From Streptomyces sp. D2-8 (GTDB lineage Bacteria; Actinomycetota; Actinomycetes; Streptomycetales; Streptomycetaceae), in NCBI RefSeq assembly GCF_023184515.1, contig NZ_JAAHBP010000003.1, positions 682,001 through 746,000 of the forward strand: 64,000 nt of DNA, in the 5' to 3' direction. Below the pieces are notes generated by a model that saw only the letters and a list, made by a program, of their open reading frames with translations, made no database searches and was not told the DNA's origin. A program made the position numbers and the translations under genes. Shown here piece by piece: positions 26,808 through 34,972 of the stretch. The stretch's first letter is position 1; each line of letters starts with the position of its first letter.

Positions 26808-27890
26808 ATGCGTAAGTCAACCCTGCGCCGCAGCTGCGCGGCCCTCGCCACCGCCACCTCTCTCGCACTCGCGCTGACCGCCTGCGGCGGGACCACCAAG
26901 AAGGACGTCGCGAACGAGGGCGCCTCCGCCGCCACCGCCGGCAAGGCCGACCCCAACGCCGAGCTGAAGAAGGGCCTCACCGTCGGGTTCCTGCCCAAGC
27001 AGGTCAACAACCCGTACTTCACCAGCGCCGACAAGGGCGGCGAGAAGGCGCTCAAGGAGCTCGGCTCCAGCTACAAGGAGGTCGGCCCGTCCAGCGCGAC
27101 CGACACCGCCGGGCAGGTCTCCTACGTCAACACGCTCACCCAGCAGCAGGTCGACGCGATGGCCGTGTCCGCGCAGGACCCGGGCGCCCTGTGCACGGCG
27201 CTCAAGCAGGCCATGAAGAACGACATCAAGGTCGTCACCTACGACTCCGACACCACGCCCGACTGCCGCAACGCCTTCGTCTCGCAGGCCTCCGCCGAGG
27301 ACCTGGGCCGTACCGAGGTGCAGCTGCTCGCCAAGCAGCTCGACTACAAGGGCGAGATCGCGATCCTGTCCGCCGCGCAGACGGCGACGAACCAGAACAC
27401 CTGGATCGACTTCATGAAGGACGAGCTGAAGAAGCCCGAGTACAAGAACATGAAGCTGGTGAAGACCGCGTACGGCAACGACGACGCCCAGCAGTCCTTC
27501 CAGCAGACCCAGGGCCTGCTCCAGGAGTACCCGAACCTGAAGGGGATCATCTCCCCGACCACCGTCGGCATCAAGGCCGCCGCCCAGTACCTGTCGGGCT
27601 CCAAGTACAAGGGCAAGGTCAAGCTGACCGGCCTCGGCACCCCGAACGACATGCGCAAGTACGTCAAGAACGGCACCGTCGAGGCGTTCGAGCTGTGGGA
27701 CCCGGCCAAGCTCGGCGAGCTGGCCGCCCGGACCGCCGTCGCCCTGTCCTCCGGGCAGATCACCGGCAAGGAGGGCGAGACCTTCAAGGCCGGCTCCATG
27801 GGCGAGTACACCATCGGCAAGGACGGCGTGATCAGCCTCGGCAAGCCGACCGTGTTCGACGCCGAGAACATCGACCAGTTCAACTTCTGA
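26808..27890 (+). CDS. rhaS: Rhamnose ABC transporter substrate-binding lipoprotein
   Basis: A protein of 360 aa with a lipoprotein signal (MRKSTLRRSCAALATATS, lipobox LTAC, Cys at residue 25) and a periplasmic-binding-protein-like fold: LTVGFLPKQVNNPYF opens the first lobe, AVSAQDPGALCTALKQA and VVTYDSDTTPDCR follow, and GTVEAFELWDPAKLGE closes the second. It captures L-rhamnose at the cell surface. AAAGGAC precedes the ATG. Confidence 0.9.
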   Translation: MRKSTLRRSCAALATATSLALALTACGGTTKKDVANEGASAATAGKADPNAELKKGLTVGFLPKQVNNPYFTSADKGGEKALKELGSSYKEVGPSSATDTAGQVSYVNTLTQQQVDAMAVSAQDPGALCTALKQAMKNDIKVVTYDSDTTPDCRNAFVSQASAEDLGRTEVQLLAKQLDYKGEIAILSAAQTATNQNTWIDFMKDELKKPEYKNMKLVKTAYGNDDAQQSFQQTQGLLQEYPNLKGIISPTTVGIKAAAQYLSGSKYKGKVKLTGLGTPNDMRKYVKNGTVEAFELWDPAKLGELAARTAVALSSGQITGKEGETFKAGSMGEYTIGKDGVISLGKPTVFDAENIDQFNF

Positions 27891-27920
27891 TCGGCTTCTG
27901 ATCGACCGAAAGGGCTGTTG

Positions 27921-28241
27921 ATGCAGCGCGTGTGCTTCCTGCTGAAGGTCCGGGCGGAGCGCCTCGACGAGTACCGCGAGCGGCACGCCGCGGTGTGGCC
28001 CGAGATGCTCAGGGCACTCTCGGAGACCGGCTGGCACAACTACTCGCTCTTCCTGCGCGAGGACGGACTGCTGGTCGGTTACCTCGAGACCGAGGACTTC
28101 GCAGCCGCCCAGGCCGGAATGGAGGCCACCGACGTCAACGCCCGCTGGCAGGCGGAGATGGCGCCGTTCTTCGAGTCGCTGGACGGCGCCCGGCCCGACG
28201 AGGCCATGAGACCGCTCACGGAAGTGTTCCACCTCGCCTGA
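27921..28241 (+). CDS. rhaM: L-rhamnose mutarotase
   Basis: A protein of 106 aa of the RhaM/RhaU family. The catalytic His is H22 in RERHAAVWPEM, as in the E. coli enzyme; GWHNYSLFL and the terminal EVFHLA are also family features. It speeds interconversion of alpha- and beta-L-rhamnose, feeding the beta form to the isomerase. ATG 27921 is preceded by GAAAGGG; a TTG one codon earlier is not needed. Confidence 0.93.
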   Translation: MQRVCFLLKVRAERLDEYRERHAAVWPEMLRALSETGWHNYSLFLREDGLLVGYLETEDFAAAQAGMEATDVNARWQAEMAPFFESLDGARPDEAMRPLTEVFHLA

Positions 28242-28284
28242 TCCGCACCTCGCCTGAGCCCCATCTCGCCCGAACCCCCCACCC

Positions 28285-28302
28285 AGCCTGATCCCTCAGG
28301 CT
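28285..28302 (+). terminator. Hairpin after rhaM
   Basis: AGCCTGA-TCCC-TCAGGCT: perfect 7-bp stem with a 4-nt loop, 44 bp after the rhaM stop, without a T-tract. It may separate the uptake operon from the BNR gene or act only partly. Confidence 0.5.
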
Positions 28303-28415
28303 CGGGACACCCCGGTTCGCACCCCCAGTTTTCGCGTCACCCCCGATTTGAGGAACGCCCGCTCGAGCCCCACACCACCCCTTTCCCACCTCACACGACA
28401 ATGGAGTCCCCTGAG

Positions 28416-29846
28416 ATGAAGAGACGCACACTGCTGGGCGCCGCCCTCGCCGGTGCCGTGGTGTCCCCCGCCCTCGGCTCCGGCATCGCCCGAGCCGCAG
28501 ACCCGGGCCCCTCGGTCACCCTGACCGGCGGCACCCTGCTCGACTCCCAGGCCATCTTCTTCGTCTCCTACGACGGCCTGGTCAACAACAACGCGTTCCA
28601 GAAGAACGGCCTGCTGACCTACAAGGGCTACCAGTACGCCGTCTGGTACACCGCTGACCGCAACGCCGTCGTCGGCCGCCGCAAGTTCCCCTCGAACACC
28701 TGGCAGACCGTCAAGGTCGGCCACACTCTGCGGTACAACGACTCCCACAACGTCATCTCCATGGGCATATCCAAGGTCGACGGCCGGCTGCACCTCAACA
28801 TGGACTCCCACAGCGACGGCTTCACCTACGTCAAGTCGGTGGCCGGCCTCATGGACAACCCGGACGGGATGAGCTGGACCACGAGCCGCTTCGGCGCTCC
28901 CCAGTCCACCCTCGACGGGCTCGCGCTCACCTCGCAGTTCACCTACCCGCAGTTCATCTCGACCCCCGAGGGCGAGCTCCAGCTGAGCTACCGCGTAGCC
29001 GTCTCCGGCAACGGCCGCAACGCGCTGGCCGAGTACGACGGCACGTCCTGGAGGAACCTCGGCGAGTGGAGCAGTTCCACCGGCACCTACACCAGCGAGC
29101 ACGGCTCCTCGACGGCCCGCAACATGTACCTGCACGGCATCGACTACGACCGGAACGGCCGGCTGCACTCCTTCTTCACCTGGCGCGAGCAGAACGGCGC
29201 CGTGATGTGCAACGGCGGCGGCATCACCAACCACGACACCGGCTACGTCTACTCCGACGACCGCGGCCGCACCTGGCGCAACAACGCCGGCACCGTCGTC
29301 GGCGTCACCGGAGGCTCCGACAAGGTGTCCGTGACCGACGCCGGGCTGGTCGTGGACCCGCTCAACCCGGACCACTCGCTGATGAACCAGGAAGCCCAGT
29401 TCACCGACTCGGCCGGTCTGCCGCACGCGATCATCAGCTACGTCCCCGGCCGCTTCGGCCAGTGCACGACGAACTACGTCGCCAACCGCACCGCCAACGG
29501 CCGTGCCTTCCACGTCCGCAAGAACTCCTCCGGCGCCTGGCAGAAGACCGAGATACCGGTCCCGCTCAACTCCAGCCAGCGCACCAAGCTCATCCTCGAC
29601 AAGTACGACAACGCGTACGCGATTTTCCCCTTCTGCCGGATCGCCGGAGCCTCCAAGGCGTCCGGGTACACCGACTGGACGGTCCTGTACGACGGCGTCG
29701 CCGCCGGGCTGAACGCCTTCGGCGAGGTCGTGATCGACGAGATGCGGATCGCGCAGGACAACTTCCTGTCGGTCATGTACCAGGAGAAGTCCAGCGGTAC
29801 CACGCCCTCGGCGCTCCGCTCGCTGAACTTCCGCCTGCCCGCCTGA
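28416..29846 (+). CDS. Secreted BNR_4-type beta-propeller enzyme (rhamnosidase or rhamnosyl-uronate lyase candidate)
   Basis: A protein of 476 aa. Start at 28416 (GGAG 9 nt upstream) gives a Tat-like signal MKRRTLLGAALAGAVV with cleavage near ARA. The mature part matches BNR_4 repeat proteins: YNDSHNVISMGISK and HLNMDSHSDGFTYVKS form the conserved His-containing blade, followed by GELQLSYR, DYDRNGRLHSFFTW and HAIISYVPGRF. Enzymes of this fold include GH145 alpha-L-rhamnosidases and polysaccharide lyases acting at L-rhamnose-1,4-glucuronate ends (PL27) or ulvan (PL24/25). Its place between rhaM and the LacI gene makes release of rhamnose outside the cell the best guess. The first in-frame ATG, 28401, has no ribosome site. 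Confidence 0.75.
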   Translation: MKRRTLLGAALAGAVVSPALGSGIARAADPGPSVTLTGGTLLDSQAIFFVSYDGLVNNNAFQKNGLLTYKGYQYAVWYTADRNAVVGRRKFPSNTWQTVKVGHTLRYNDSHNVISMGISKVDGRLHLNMDSHSDGFTYVKSVAGLMDNPDGMSWTTSRFGAPQSTLDGLALTSQFTYPQFISTPEGELQLSYRVAVSGNGRNALAEYDGTSWRNLGEWSSSTGTYTSEHGSSTARNMYLHGIDYDRNGRLHSFFTWREQNGAVMCNGGGITNHDTGYVYSDDRGRTWRNNAGTVVGVTGGSDKVSVTDAGLVVDPLNPDHSLMNQEAQFTDSAGLPHAIISYVPGRFGQCTTNYVANRTANGRAFHVRKNSSGAWQKTEIPVPLNSSQRTKLILDKYDNAYAIFPFCRIAGASKASGYTDWTVLYDGVAAGLNAFGEVVIDEMRIAQDNFLSVMYQEKSSGTTPSALRSLNFRLPA

Positions 29847-29859
29847 CCGCATCAGGTCC

Positions 29860-29895
29860 CCGGGGCGGCATGCCGGTAATGTGAAGCCGCCCCGG
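29860..29895 (+). terminator. Rho-independent-like terminator after BNR gene
   Basis: CCGGGGCGGC (29860-29869) pairs with GCCGCCCCGG (29886-29895), a perfect 10-bp stem with a 16-nt loop, 13 bp after the stop codon. No T-tract, as is common in Streptomyces. Confidence 0.7.
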
Positions 29896-29933
29896 CCGCC
29901 GCCCCCTCATCTCCCTCTGGAGGTCCCTGCCCG

Positions 29934-30959
29934 ATGGCCCAGTCGGTGGGTATCAAGGACGTCGCCCGCGTCGCCGGAGTCTCCGTCGGCACGGTCTCGA
30001 ACGTGATCAACCGCCCGGACACGGTCGCGACCGAGACCCGGGCCCGCGTGCTGTCCGCGATAGACCGGCTCGGCTACGTCCGCAGCGAGTCCGCACGCCA
30101 GCTGCGCGCGGGCCGCAGCCGCATCATGGGGCTGCTCGTCCTCGACATGGGCAACCCCTTCTTCGTCGACGTGGCGCGCGGCGCCGAGCGCGCCGCCCGC
30201 CGGGCCGGACTCGGCGTGATGGTCTGCAACAGCGCCCAGACCCCGGGCGAGGAGGCCGAGTATTTGTCGCTCTTCGCCGAGCAGCGGGTACGCGGCGTGC
30301 TGCTCACCCCCGCCGACGCGACCGGCCGCAACATCGAGGCGTTCCGCCGGCACGGCATCCCGTTCGTCCTGGTCGACCGGGTCGCCGAGGGCACCACCGA
30401 GTGCTCGGTCTCCGTCGACGACGTGGCGGGCGGCGCCCTCGCGGTACGCCACCTCGTCGACGCCGGGCACCGCTCCCTCGCCTACGTCAGCGGCCCGCCC
30501 GGCCTGATCCAGGTACGCGACCGCCGTATCGGCGCCCTCGAAGCGCTCGCCGAGGCCGGGCTCGGCCCCGACGCGCTGCGCGAGCTGCCCACCGAGCGGC
30601 TGGACGTCGCCGCCGGCCGTGACGCCGGGGCCCGGCTGCTCGGCCTCGCCGACCGGCCCACCGCCGTGTTCTGCGCCAACGACCTGCTCGCCCTCGGCGT
30701 CCTGCAGGCCATGTACGCGGCCGGTGTCGGCGTCCCCGACGACCTCGCCATCGTCGGCTACGACGACATCGAGTTCGCCGCCGCGGCGGCCGTCCCGCTC
30801 ACCTCGGTGCGGCAGCCCGCCGTCACCATGGGCGCCATGGCCGCCGACCTGCTCCTGGAGGAGACGGAGGAGGAGGGCGCGGCCCGGCCGCACGAGCACC
30901 GCAGGGTCGTCCTCCAGCCCGAGCTGGTGGTCCGCCGCTCCAGTCTGTCCGCGCGCTGA
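29934..30959 (+). CDS. LacI-family regulator of the rhamnose genes
   Basis: A protein of 341 aa. N-terminal LacI HTH with hinge helix (IKDVARVAGVSVGTVSNVIN, then LGYVRSESARQLR), then a periplasmic-binding-protein-like sugar domain (MGLLVLDMGNPFF, FVLVDRVAEG, AVFCANDLLALG, IVGYDDIEFA). GGAGG precedes the ATG. Located at the end of the rhamnose gene group and very likely binds the TGAAAC-type palindromes at 23016 and 23182, released by rhamnose or an intermediate; that link is inference from position and operator type. Confidence 0.88.
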   Translation: MAQSVGIKDVARVAGVSVGTVSNVINRPDTVATETRARVLSAIDRLGYVRSESARQLRAGRSRIMGLLVLDMGNPFFVDVARGAERAARRAGLGVMVCNSAQTPGEEAEYLSLFAEQRVRGVLLTPADATGRNIEAFRRHGIPFVLVDRVAEGTTECSVSVDDVAGGALAVRHLVDAGHRSLAYVSGPPGLIQVRDRRIGALEALAEAGLGPDALRELPTERLDVAAGRDAGARLLGLADRPTAVFCANDLLALGVLQAMYAAGVGVPDDLAIVGYDDIEFAAAAAVPLTSVRQPAVTMGAMAADLLLEETEEEGAARPHEHRRVVLQPELVVRRSSLSAR

Positions 30960-30961
30960 GC

Positions 30962-30977
30962 CTGAACGGCCGTTCAG
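30962..30977. promoter_or_regulatory. Perfect 16-bp palindrome after the lacI gene
   Basis: CTGAACGGCCGTTCAG, a perfect 16-bp palindrome directly after the lacI stop and 90 bp before the next gene. It may be an operator for the peptidase gene or a short hairpin terminator; its form (no loop, GAAC arms) fits an operator better. Confidence 0.4.
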
Positions 30978-31067
30978 CAAGGTTTCATGATCGAAGGGCT
31001 CACCCGCGGGCGATTGCTGTGATGAACTGGGACGCGGTCCGAAAATCCGCCCGTCCCGGGAGCCCTG

Positions 31068-32369
31068 TTGACCATCAGCTACCGCCAGCCCGGAGTCCTC
31101 CTCACCGACCGCCGTTTCACCGTCCCCCTCGACCACGGCCGCCCCGAGGGCGAGACGATCGAGCTGTACGCCCGCGAGGTCGTCGCGAGCGACAAGACGC
31201 ACCAGGACCTCCCGTGGCTGCTCTACCTCCAGGGCGGTCCCGGCTTCGGCGCGGACCGGTCCGTCGGCCGGCCGGGCTGGCTCGGCAGGGCCCTGAAGGA
31301 GTACCGCGTCCTGCTCCTCGACCAGCGCGGCACCGGCCACAGCACACCCGCCAACCGCCAGACCCTCCCCCTGCGCGGCGGCCCCGCCGAGCAGGCCGGC
31401 TACCTCACGCACTTCCGCGCCGACTCGATCGTCCGCGACTGCGAGGCCATCCGCGCCGAGGTCACCGGCGGCGCCCCCTGGACCGTCCTCGGCCAGAGCT
31501 TCGGCGGCTTCTGCGCGACCAGCTACCTCTCCCTCGCCCCCGAGGGCCTGGCCGCCGCCGTCATCACCGGCGGGCTGCCCACCCTCGACGCGCACGCCGA
31601 CGACGTCTACCGGGCCGCCTTCCCGCGCATCGAACGCAAGGTCACCGCCCACTACGCCCGCTACCCGCAGGACGCCGAACGCGCCCGCCGCATCGCCGAC
31701 CACCTCCTGACGCACGACGTGGTCCTGCCGAACGGCTACCGGCTCACCGTCGAGGCCTTCCAGTCCCTCGGCATCGCCCTCGGTACCGGCGACGGCACCC
31801 ACCGCCTGCACTACCTCCTCGAGAACGCCTTCGTCCGCACGCCGCAGGGCTTCACGCTCTCCGACGCGTTCCAGGAGCAGGTGCAGGCCATGCTGTCCTA
31901 CGCCCGCCACCCGCTGTACGCGCTCGTCCACGAGTCGATCTACGGCCAGGACACCCGTCCCACGGCCTGGTCGGCCGAGCGGGTCCGCGCCGAGTTCCCG
32001 CAGTTCGACGCCGCCAAGGCCCTCGCGGGTGACGAGCCTCTGCTGTTCACCGGAGAATCGATTCACCCCTGGATGTTCGACTGCGACCCGGCCCTGCGCC
32101 CGCTGCGCGAGACCGCCGACCTGCTCGCCGCCCGCACCGACTGGACGCCCCTGTACGACCCGGCCCGCCTCGCCGCCAACACGGTGCCGGTCGTGGCGGC
32201 CGTCTACCACGACGACATGTACGTCGACACGGCCCAGTCTCTGCGCACCGCCCGCACGATCCGGGGCCTGCGCACCTGGGTCACGGACGAGTTCGAGCAC
32301 GACGGCATCCGTACCGGCGGCCCTCGCGTCCTCGACCGGCTGCTGGCGCTCGTGCGGGGCGAGGCGTGA
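31068..32369 (+). CDS. Proline iminopeptidase-type alpha/beta hydrolase
   Basis: A protein of 433 aa of the S33 peptidase family: oxyanion loop LYLQGGPGFG, LLLDQRGTGHS, nucleophile elbow LGQSFGGFC, and the late His region TDEFEHDGIR. Start codon is TTG 31068 with GGGAG 5-6 nt upstream, because no ATG or GTG fits the conserved N-terminus (TISYRQPGVLLTDRRF). Removes N-terminal proline or similar residues from short peptides, probably in the cytoplasm. It follows the rhamnose cluster but shows no functional tie to it. Confidence 0.87.
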   Translation: MTISYRQPGVLLTDRRFTVPLDHGRPEGETIELYAREVVASDKTHQDLPWLLYLQGGPGFGADRSVGRPGWLGRALKEYRVLLLDQRGTGHSTPANRQTLPLRGGPAEQAGYLTHFRADSIVRDCEAIRAEVTGGAPWTVLGQSFGGFCATSYLSLAPEGLAAAVITGGLPTLDAHADDVYRAAFPRIERKVTAHYARYPQDAERARRIADHLLTHDVVLPNGYRLTVEAFQSLGIALGTGDGTHRLHYLLENAFVRTPQGFTLSDAFQEQVQAMLSYARHPLYALVHESIYGQDTRPTAWSAERVRAEFPQFDAAKALAGDEPLLFTGESIHPWMFDCDPALRPLRETADLLAARTDWTPLYDPARLAANTVPVVAAVYHDDMYVDTAQSLRTARTIRGLRTWVTDEFEHDGIRTGGPRVLDRLLALVRGEA

Positions 32370-32419
32370 TGCCGTGCCGTACGCCCGTTGATGTCGGTGG
32401 CGCGGATTAGTCTGCGGAC

Positions 32420-33154
32420 ATGACGACCACTCAACTGCAGCCCATGCCCGGCGACTGGCGGCGTGCCCTCGCGGTCGTGGCACACCCGGACGACCTCGAG
32501 TACGGCTGCTCGGCGGCGATCGCGGCCTGGACCGACGAGGGCCGCGAGGTCGCCTACGTGCTCGCGACCCGGGGCGAGGCGGGCATCGACACGCTGGAGC
32601 CCGCGCGGTGCGGACCGCTGCGCGAGCGGGAGCAGCGGGCCGGCGCGGCGGTGGTCGGCGTCTCGGAGGTGGAGTTCCTCGACCACAGGGACGGTGTCAT
32701 CGAGTACGGAACCGCCCTGCGCCGCGACATCGCCGCCGCGATCCGCCGGCACAAGCCCGAGCTGGTCATCACGCTCAACCACCGCGACACCTGGGGCGGC
32801 GTCGCCTGGAACACCCCGGACCACGTGGCCGTCGGCCGGGCCACGCTCGACGCGGCCGGCGACGCCGGCAACCGGTGGATCTTCCCCGAGCTCGTCGAAC
32901 AGGGCCTCGACCCCTGGGACGGCGTGCGCTGGGTCGCCGTCGCGGGTTCCAGCACACCCACGCACGCCGTCGACGCGACGCCCGGCCTGGAGCGGGCGGT
33001 GCGCTCCCTGCTGGAACACCGCACGTACATCGAGGTGTTGACCAGTGAGGACCCGGAGACGTACGTGCGCGGTTTCTTGACGCAGCACGCCGAGAGGACG
33101 GGCGAGCGGTTCGGGGGCCGGCCGGCGGTGGCGTTCGAACTGTTCAGCAGATGA
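32420..33154 (+). CDS. PIG-L/LmbE-family deacetylase
   Basis: A protein of 244 aa with the zinc motif AHPDDLEYGC near the N-terminus, TRGEAGIDT, and NHRDTWGGVAWNTPDHVAVG containing the second His/Asp set. The family includes N-acetylglucosaminyl deacetylases of mycothiol synthesis and many stand-alone members, so the substrate is open. TAGTCT ends 6 nt before the ATG and there is no Shine-Dalgarno sequence, so the transcript is probably leaderless. Confidence 0.87.
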   Translation: MTTTQLQPMPGDWRRALAVVAHPDDLEYGCSAAIAAWTDEGREVAYVLATRGEAGIDTLEPARCGPLREREQRAGAAVVGVSEVEFLDHRDGVIEYGTALRRDIAAAIRRHKPELVITLNHRDTWGGVAWNTPDHVAVGRATLDAAGDAGNRWIFPELVEQGLDPWDGVRWVAVAGSSTPTHAVDATPGLERAVRSLLEHRTYIEVLTSEDPETYVRGFLTQHAERTGERFGGRPAVAFELFSR

Positions 33155-33187
33155 TCAGCGGTTGACCGGCAGACGACGGGGGAGATC

Positions 33188-34099
33188 ATGACAGGCAGCG
33201 AGGAACTGGCCGACCGGTTCGAGGAACACCGCGGTCACCTGAGGGCGGTGGCCTACCGCATGCTCGGATCCCTCTCCGAGGCGGAGGACGCGGTCCAGGA
33301 GGCCTGGCTGAAGCTCAGCCGCACCGCCGCCGACGACATCCAGAACCTCGGCGGCTGGCTCACCACGGTGACCGGCCGGGTCTGCCTGGACCTGTTGCGC
33401 TCGCGCGCCGCGCGCCGCGAGGAGCCGATGGGCGACACCCAGGACACCGTACGGACCTTCGTCCCGGACCCCGTGCTCCGGCCCCTGCCGCACCTCGACC
33501 CGGCTGAGGAGGCGCTCCAGTCCGACTCCGTGGGCCTGGCCCTGCTCGTCGTGCTGGAGAACCTGGCGCCGGACGAGCGGCTCGCGTTCGTGCTGCACGA
33601 CATGTTCGCCGTGCCGTTCGACGACATCGCGCCGATCGTGGAGCGCAGCCCGGCCGCGACCCGGCAGCTGGCGAGCCGCGCCCGGCGCCGGGTGCGCGGC
33701 GCCACCCCGTCGGCCGAGCCGGACCTCGGCCGGCAGAGGCAGGTGCTCGACGCGTTCCTGGCCGCCTCGCGCGGCGGTGATTTCGAGGCGCTCCTCGGGC
33801 TGCTGCACCCGGACGTGGTGCTGCGGGCCGATTCCGGGGCGCTCGTGCGGGGCGCGGCCGCGTCCAAGGTCGTCCAGGGCGCGAAGGCAGTGGCGGAGCA
33901 GGCGCTCCTGTTCGCCCCGTACACGCGGTCCGCGGAGCTGGTGCTGGTCAACGGCTCGGTCGGGGTGGTCGACGCGTTGGGGGGCCGTGTCCGGTCGGTC
34001 ATGGGCGTCACGATCGCCGACGGCCGGATCACCGGCATGTACATCCTGGCCGACCCCGAGCGGCTGGAGCGCGTGGAGGCGCCCGGGGTGACGAGGTGA
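33188..34099 (+). CDS. ECF41-type RNA polymerase sigma factor (SigJ-like)
   Basis: A protein of 303 aa. Sigma-2 (LRAVAYRMLGSLSEAEDAVQ...AWLKL) and sigma-4 regions (LAPDERLAFVLHDMFAVPFDDIA, SPAATRQLASRARRR) are followed by a SnoaL-like C-terminal domain of about 115 residues ending in ILADPERLERV, which corresponds to the NPDKL-type motif of ECF41 factors. That domain acts as a built-in regulator, so no separate anti-sigma gene is needed or seen. The carboxymuconolactone decarboxylase or epimerase gene usually next to ECF41 factors is not adjacent. GGGGGAGA precedes the ATG. Confidence 0.9.
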   Translation: MTGSEELADRFEEHRGHLRAVAYRMLGSLSEAEDAVQEAWLKLSRTAADDIQNLGGWLTTVTGRVCLDLLRSRAARREEPMGDTQDTVRTFVPDPVLRPLPHLDPAEEALQSDSVGLALLVVLENLAPDERLAFVLHDMFAVPFDDIAPIVERSPAATRQLASRARRRVRGATPSAEPDLGRQRQVLDAFLAASRGGDFEALLGLLHPDVVLRADSGALVRGAAASKVVQGAKAVAEQALLFAPYTRSAELVLVNGSVGVVDALGGRVRSVMGVTIADGRITGMYILADPERLERVEAPGVTR

Positions 34100-34141
34100 C
34101 GGGATCCGACCCGGGAGTCTTCGTTTCGTATGCTGAACGGC

Positions 34142-34972
34142 ATGCGAGATCACCAGGCTGAGCAGGCGGAGCTGCGCGGCGACTGCGAGCGGTGCTTCGG
34201 GCTGTGCTGCGTCGCCCTGCCCTTCGCCGCCTCGGCCGACTTCGCGGTCGACAAGGCCGCCGGCACGCCCTGCCGCAACCTCCAGGAGGACCACCGCTGC
34301 GGCATCCACGCCAGGCTCCGGCAGAAAGGATTCACCGGCTGCACGGTCTACGACTGCTTCGGCGCCGGGCAGCAGGTCTCGCAGATCACCTTCGGCGGGC
34401 AGGACTGGCGGACCGGGCCGCCGGAGCGCGCCCGGCTCATGTTCGACGTGTTCCCGGTGGTCCGGCAGCTGCACGAGCTGCTGTGGTACCTGACCGAGGC
34501 GCTCGCCCTGCCGGCGGCCCGCCCCGTCCACACCGAGCTGCGCAAGGCCCTGGAGAAGACCGAGGAGCTGACCGGCGGGACCCCCGAGGAGCTCGCCGGG
34601 CTGGACGTGGCGGCGCACCGCCAGGAGGTCAACGTCCTGCTGCTGCGAACGAGCGAGCTGGCCAGGGCCGGCACCAAGGGCCGCAAGAAGGACCGCCGGG
34701 GTGCGGACCTCATGGGCGCCCGTCTCAAGGGCGCCGACCTGCGCGGTGCCGGCCTCCGCGGCGCCTACCTCATCGCCGCCGACCTGACCGGCGCCGATCT
34801 GAGGGGAGCCGACCTGATCGGTGCCGACCTGCGCGACGCCGACCTCACGGACGCCGACCTGACCGGGGCGTTCTTCCTCACCCAGCCGCAGCTGAACGCG
34901 GCCCGGGGGAGTGCCGGGACCCGGCTGCCGGGGTCAGTCACCCGTCCCGGGCACTGGACAGCGCAGGTCTGA
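34142..34972 (+). CDS. Cysteine-rich pentapeptide-repeat protein
   Basis: A protein of 276 aa. The N-terminus has a cluster of cysteines ([22 protein letters not shown]), suggesting metal or iron-sulfur binding. The C-terminal third is a run of about ten pentapeptide units of the A(D/N)LxG type ([20 protein letters not shown] and so on), which fold as a right-handed beta-helix. ATG 34142 is chosen because TATGCT ends 7 nt upstream, a leaderless pattern; ATG 34130 in frame is the alternative. Its 3' end overlaps the convergent P450 gene by 39 bp. Function unknown. Confidence 0.82.
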   Translation: MRDHQAEQAELRGDCERCFGLCCVALPFAASADFAVDKAAGTPCRNLQEDHRCGIHARLRQKGFTGCTVYDCFGAGQQVSQITFGGQDWRTGPPERARLMFDVFPVVRQLHELLWYLTEALALPAARPVHTELRKALEKTEELTGGTPEELAGLDVAAHRQEVNVLLLRTSELARAGTKGRKKDRRGADLMGARLKGADLRGAGLRGAYLIAADLTGADLRGADLIGADLRDADLTDADLTGAFFLTQPQLNAARGSAGTRLPGSVTRPGHWTAQV

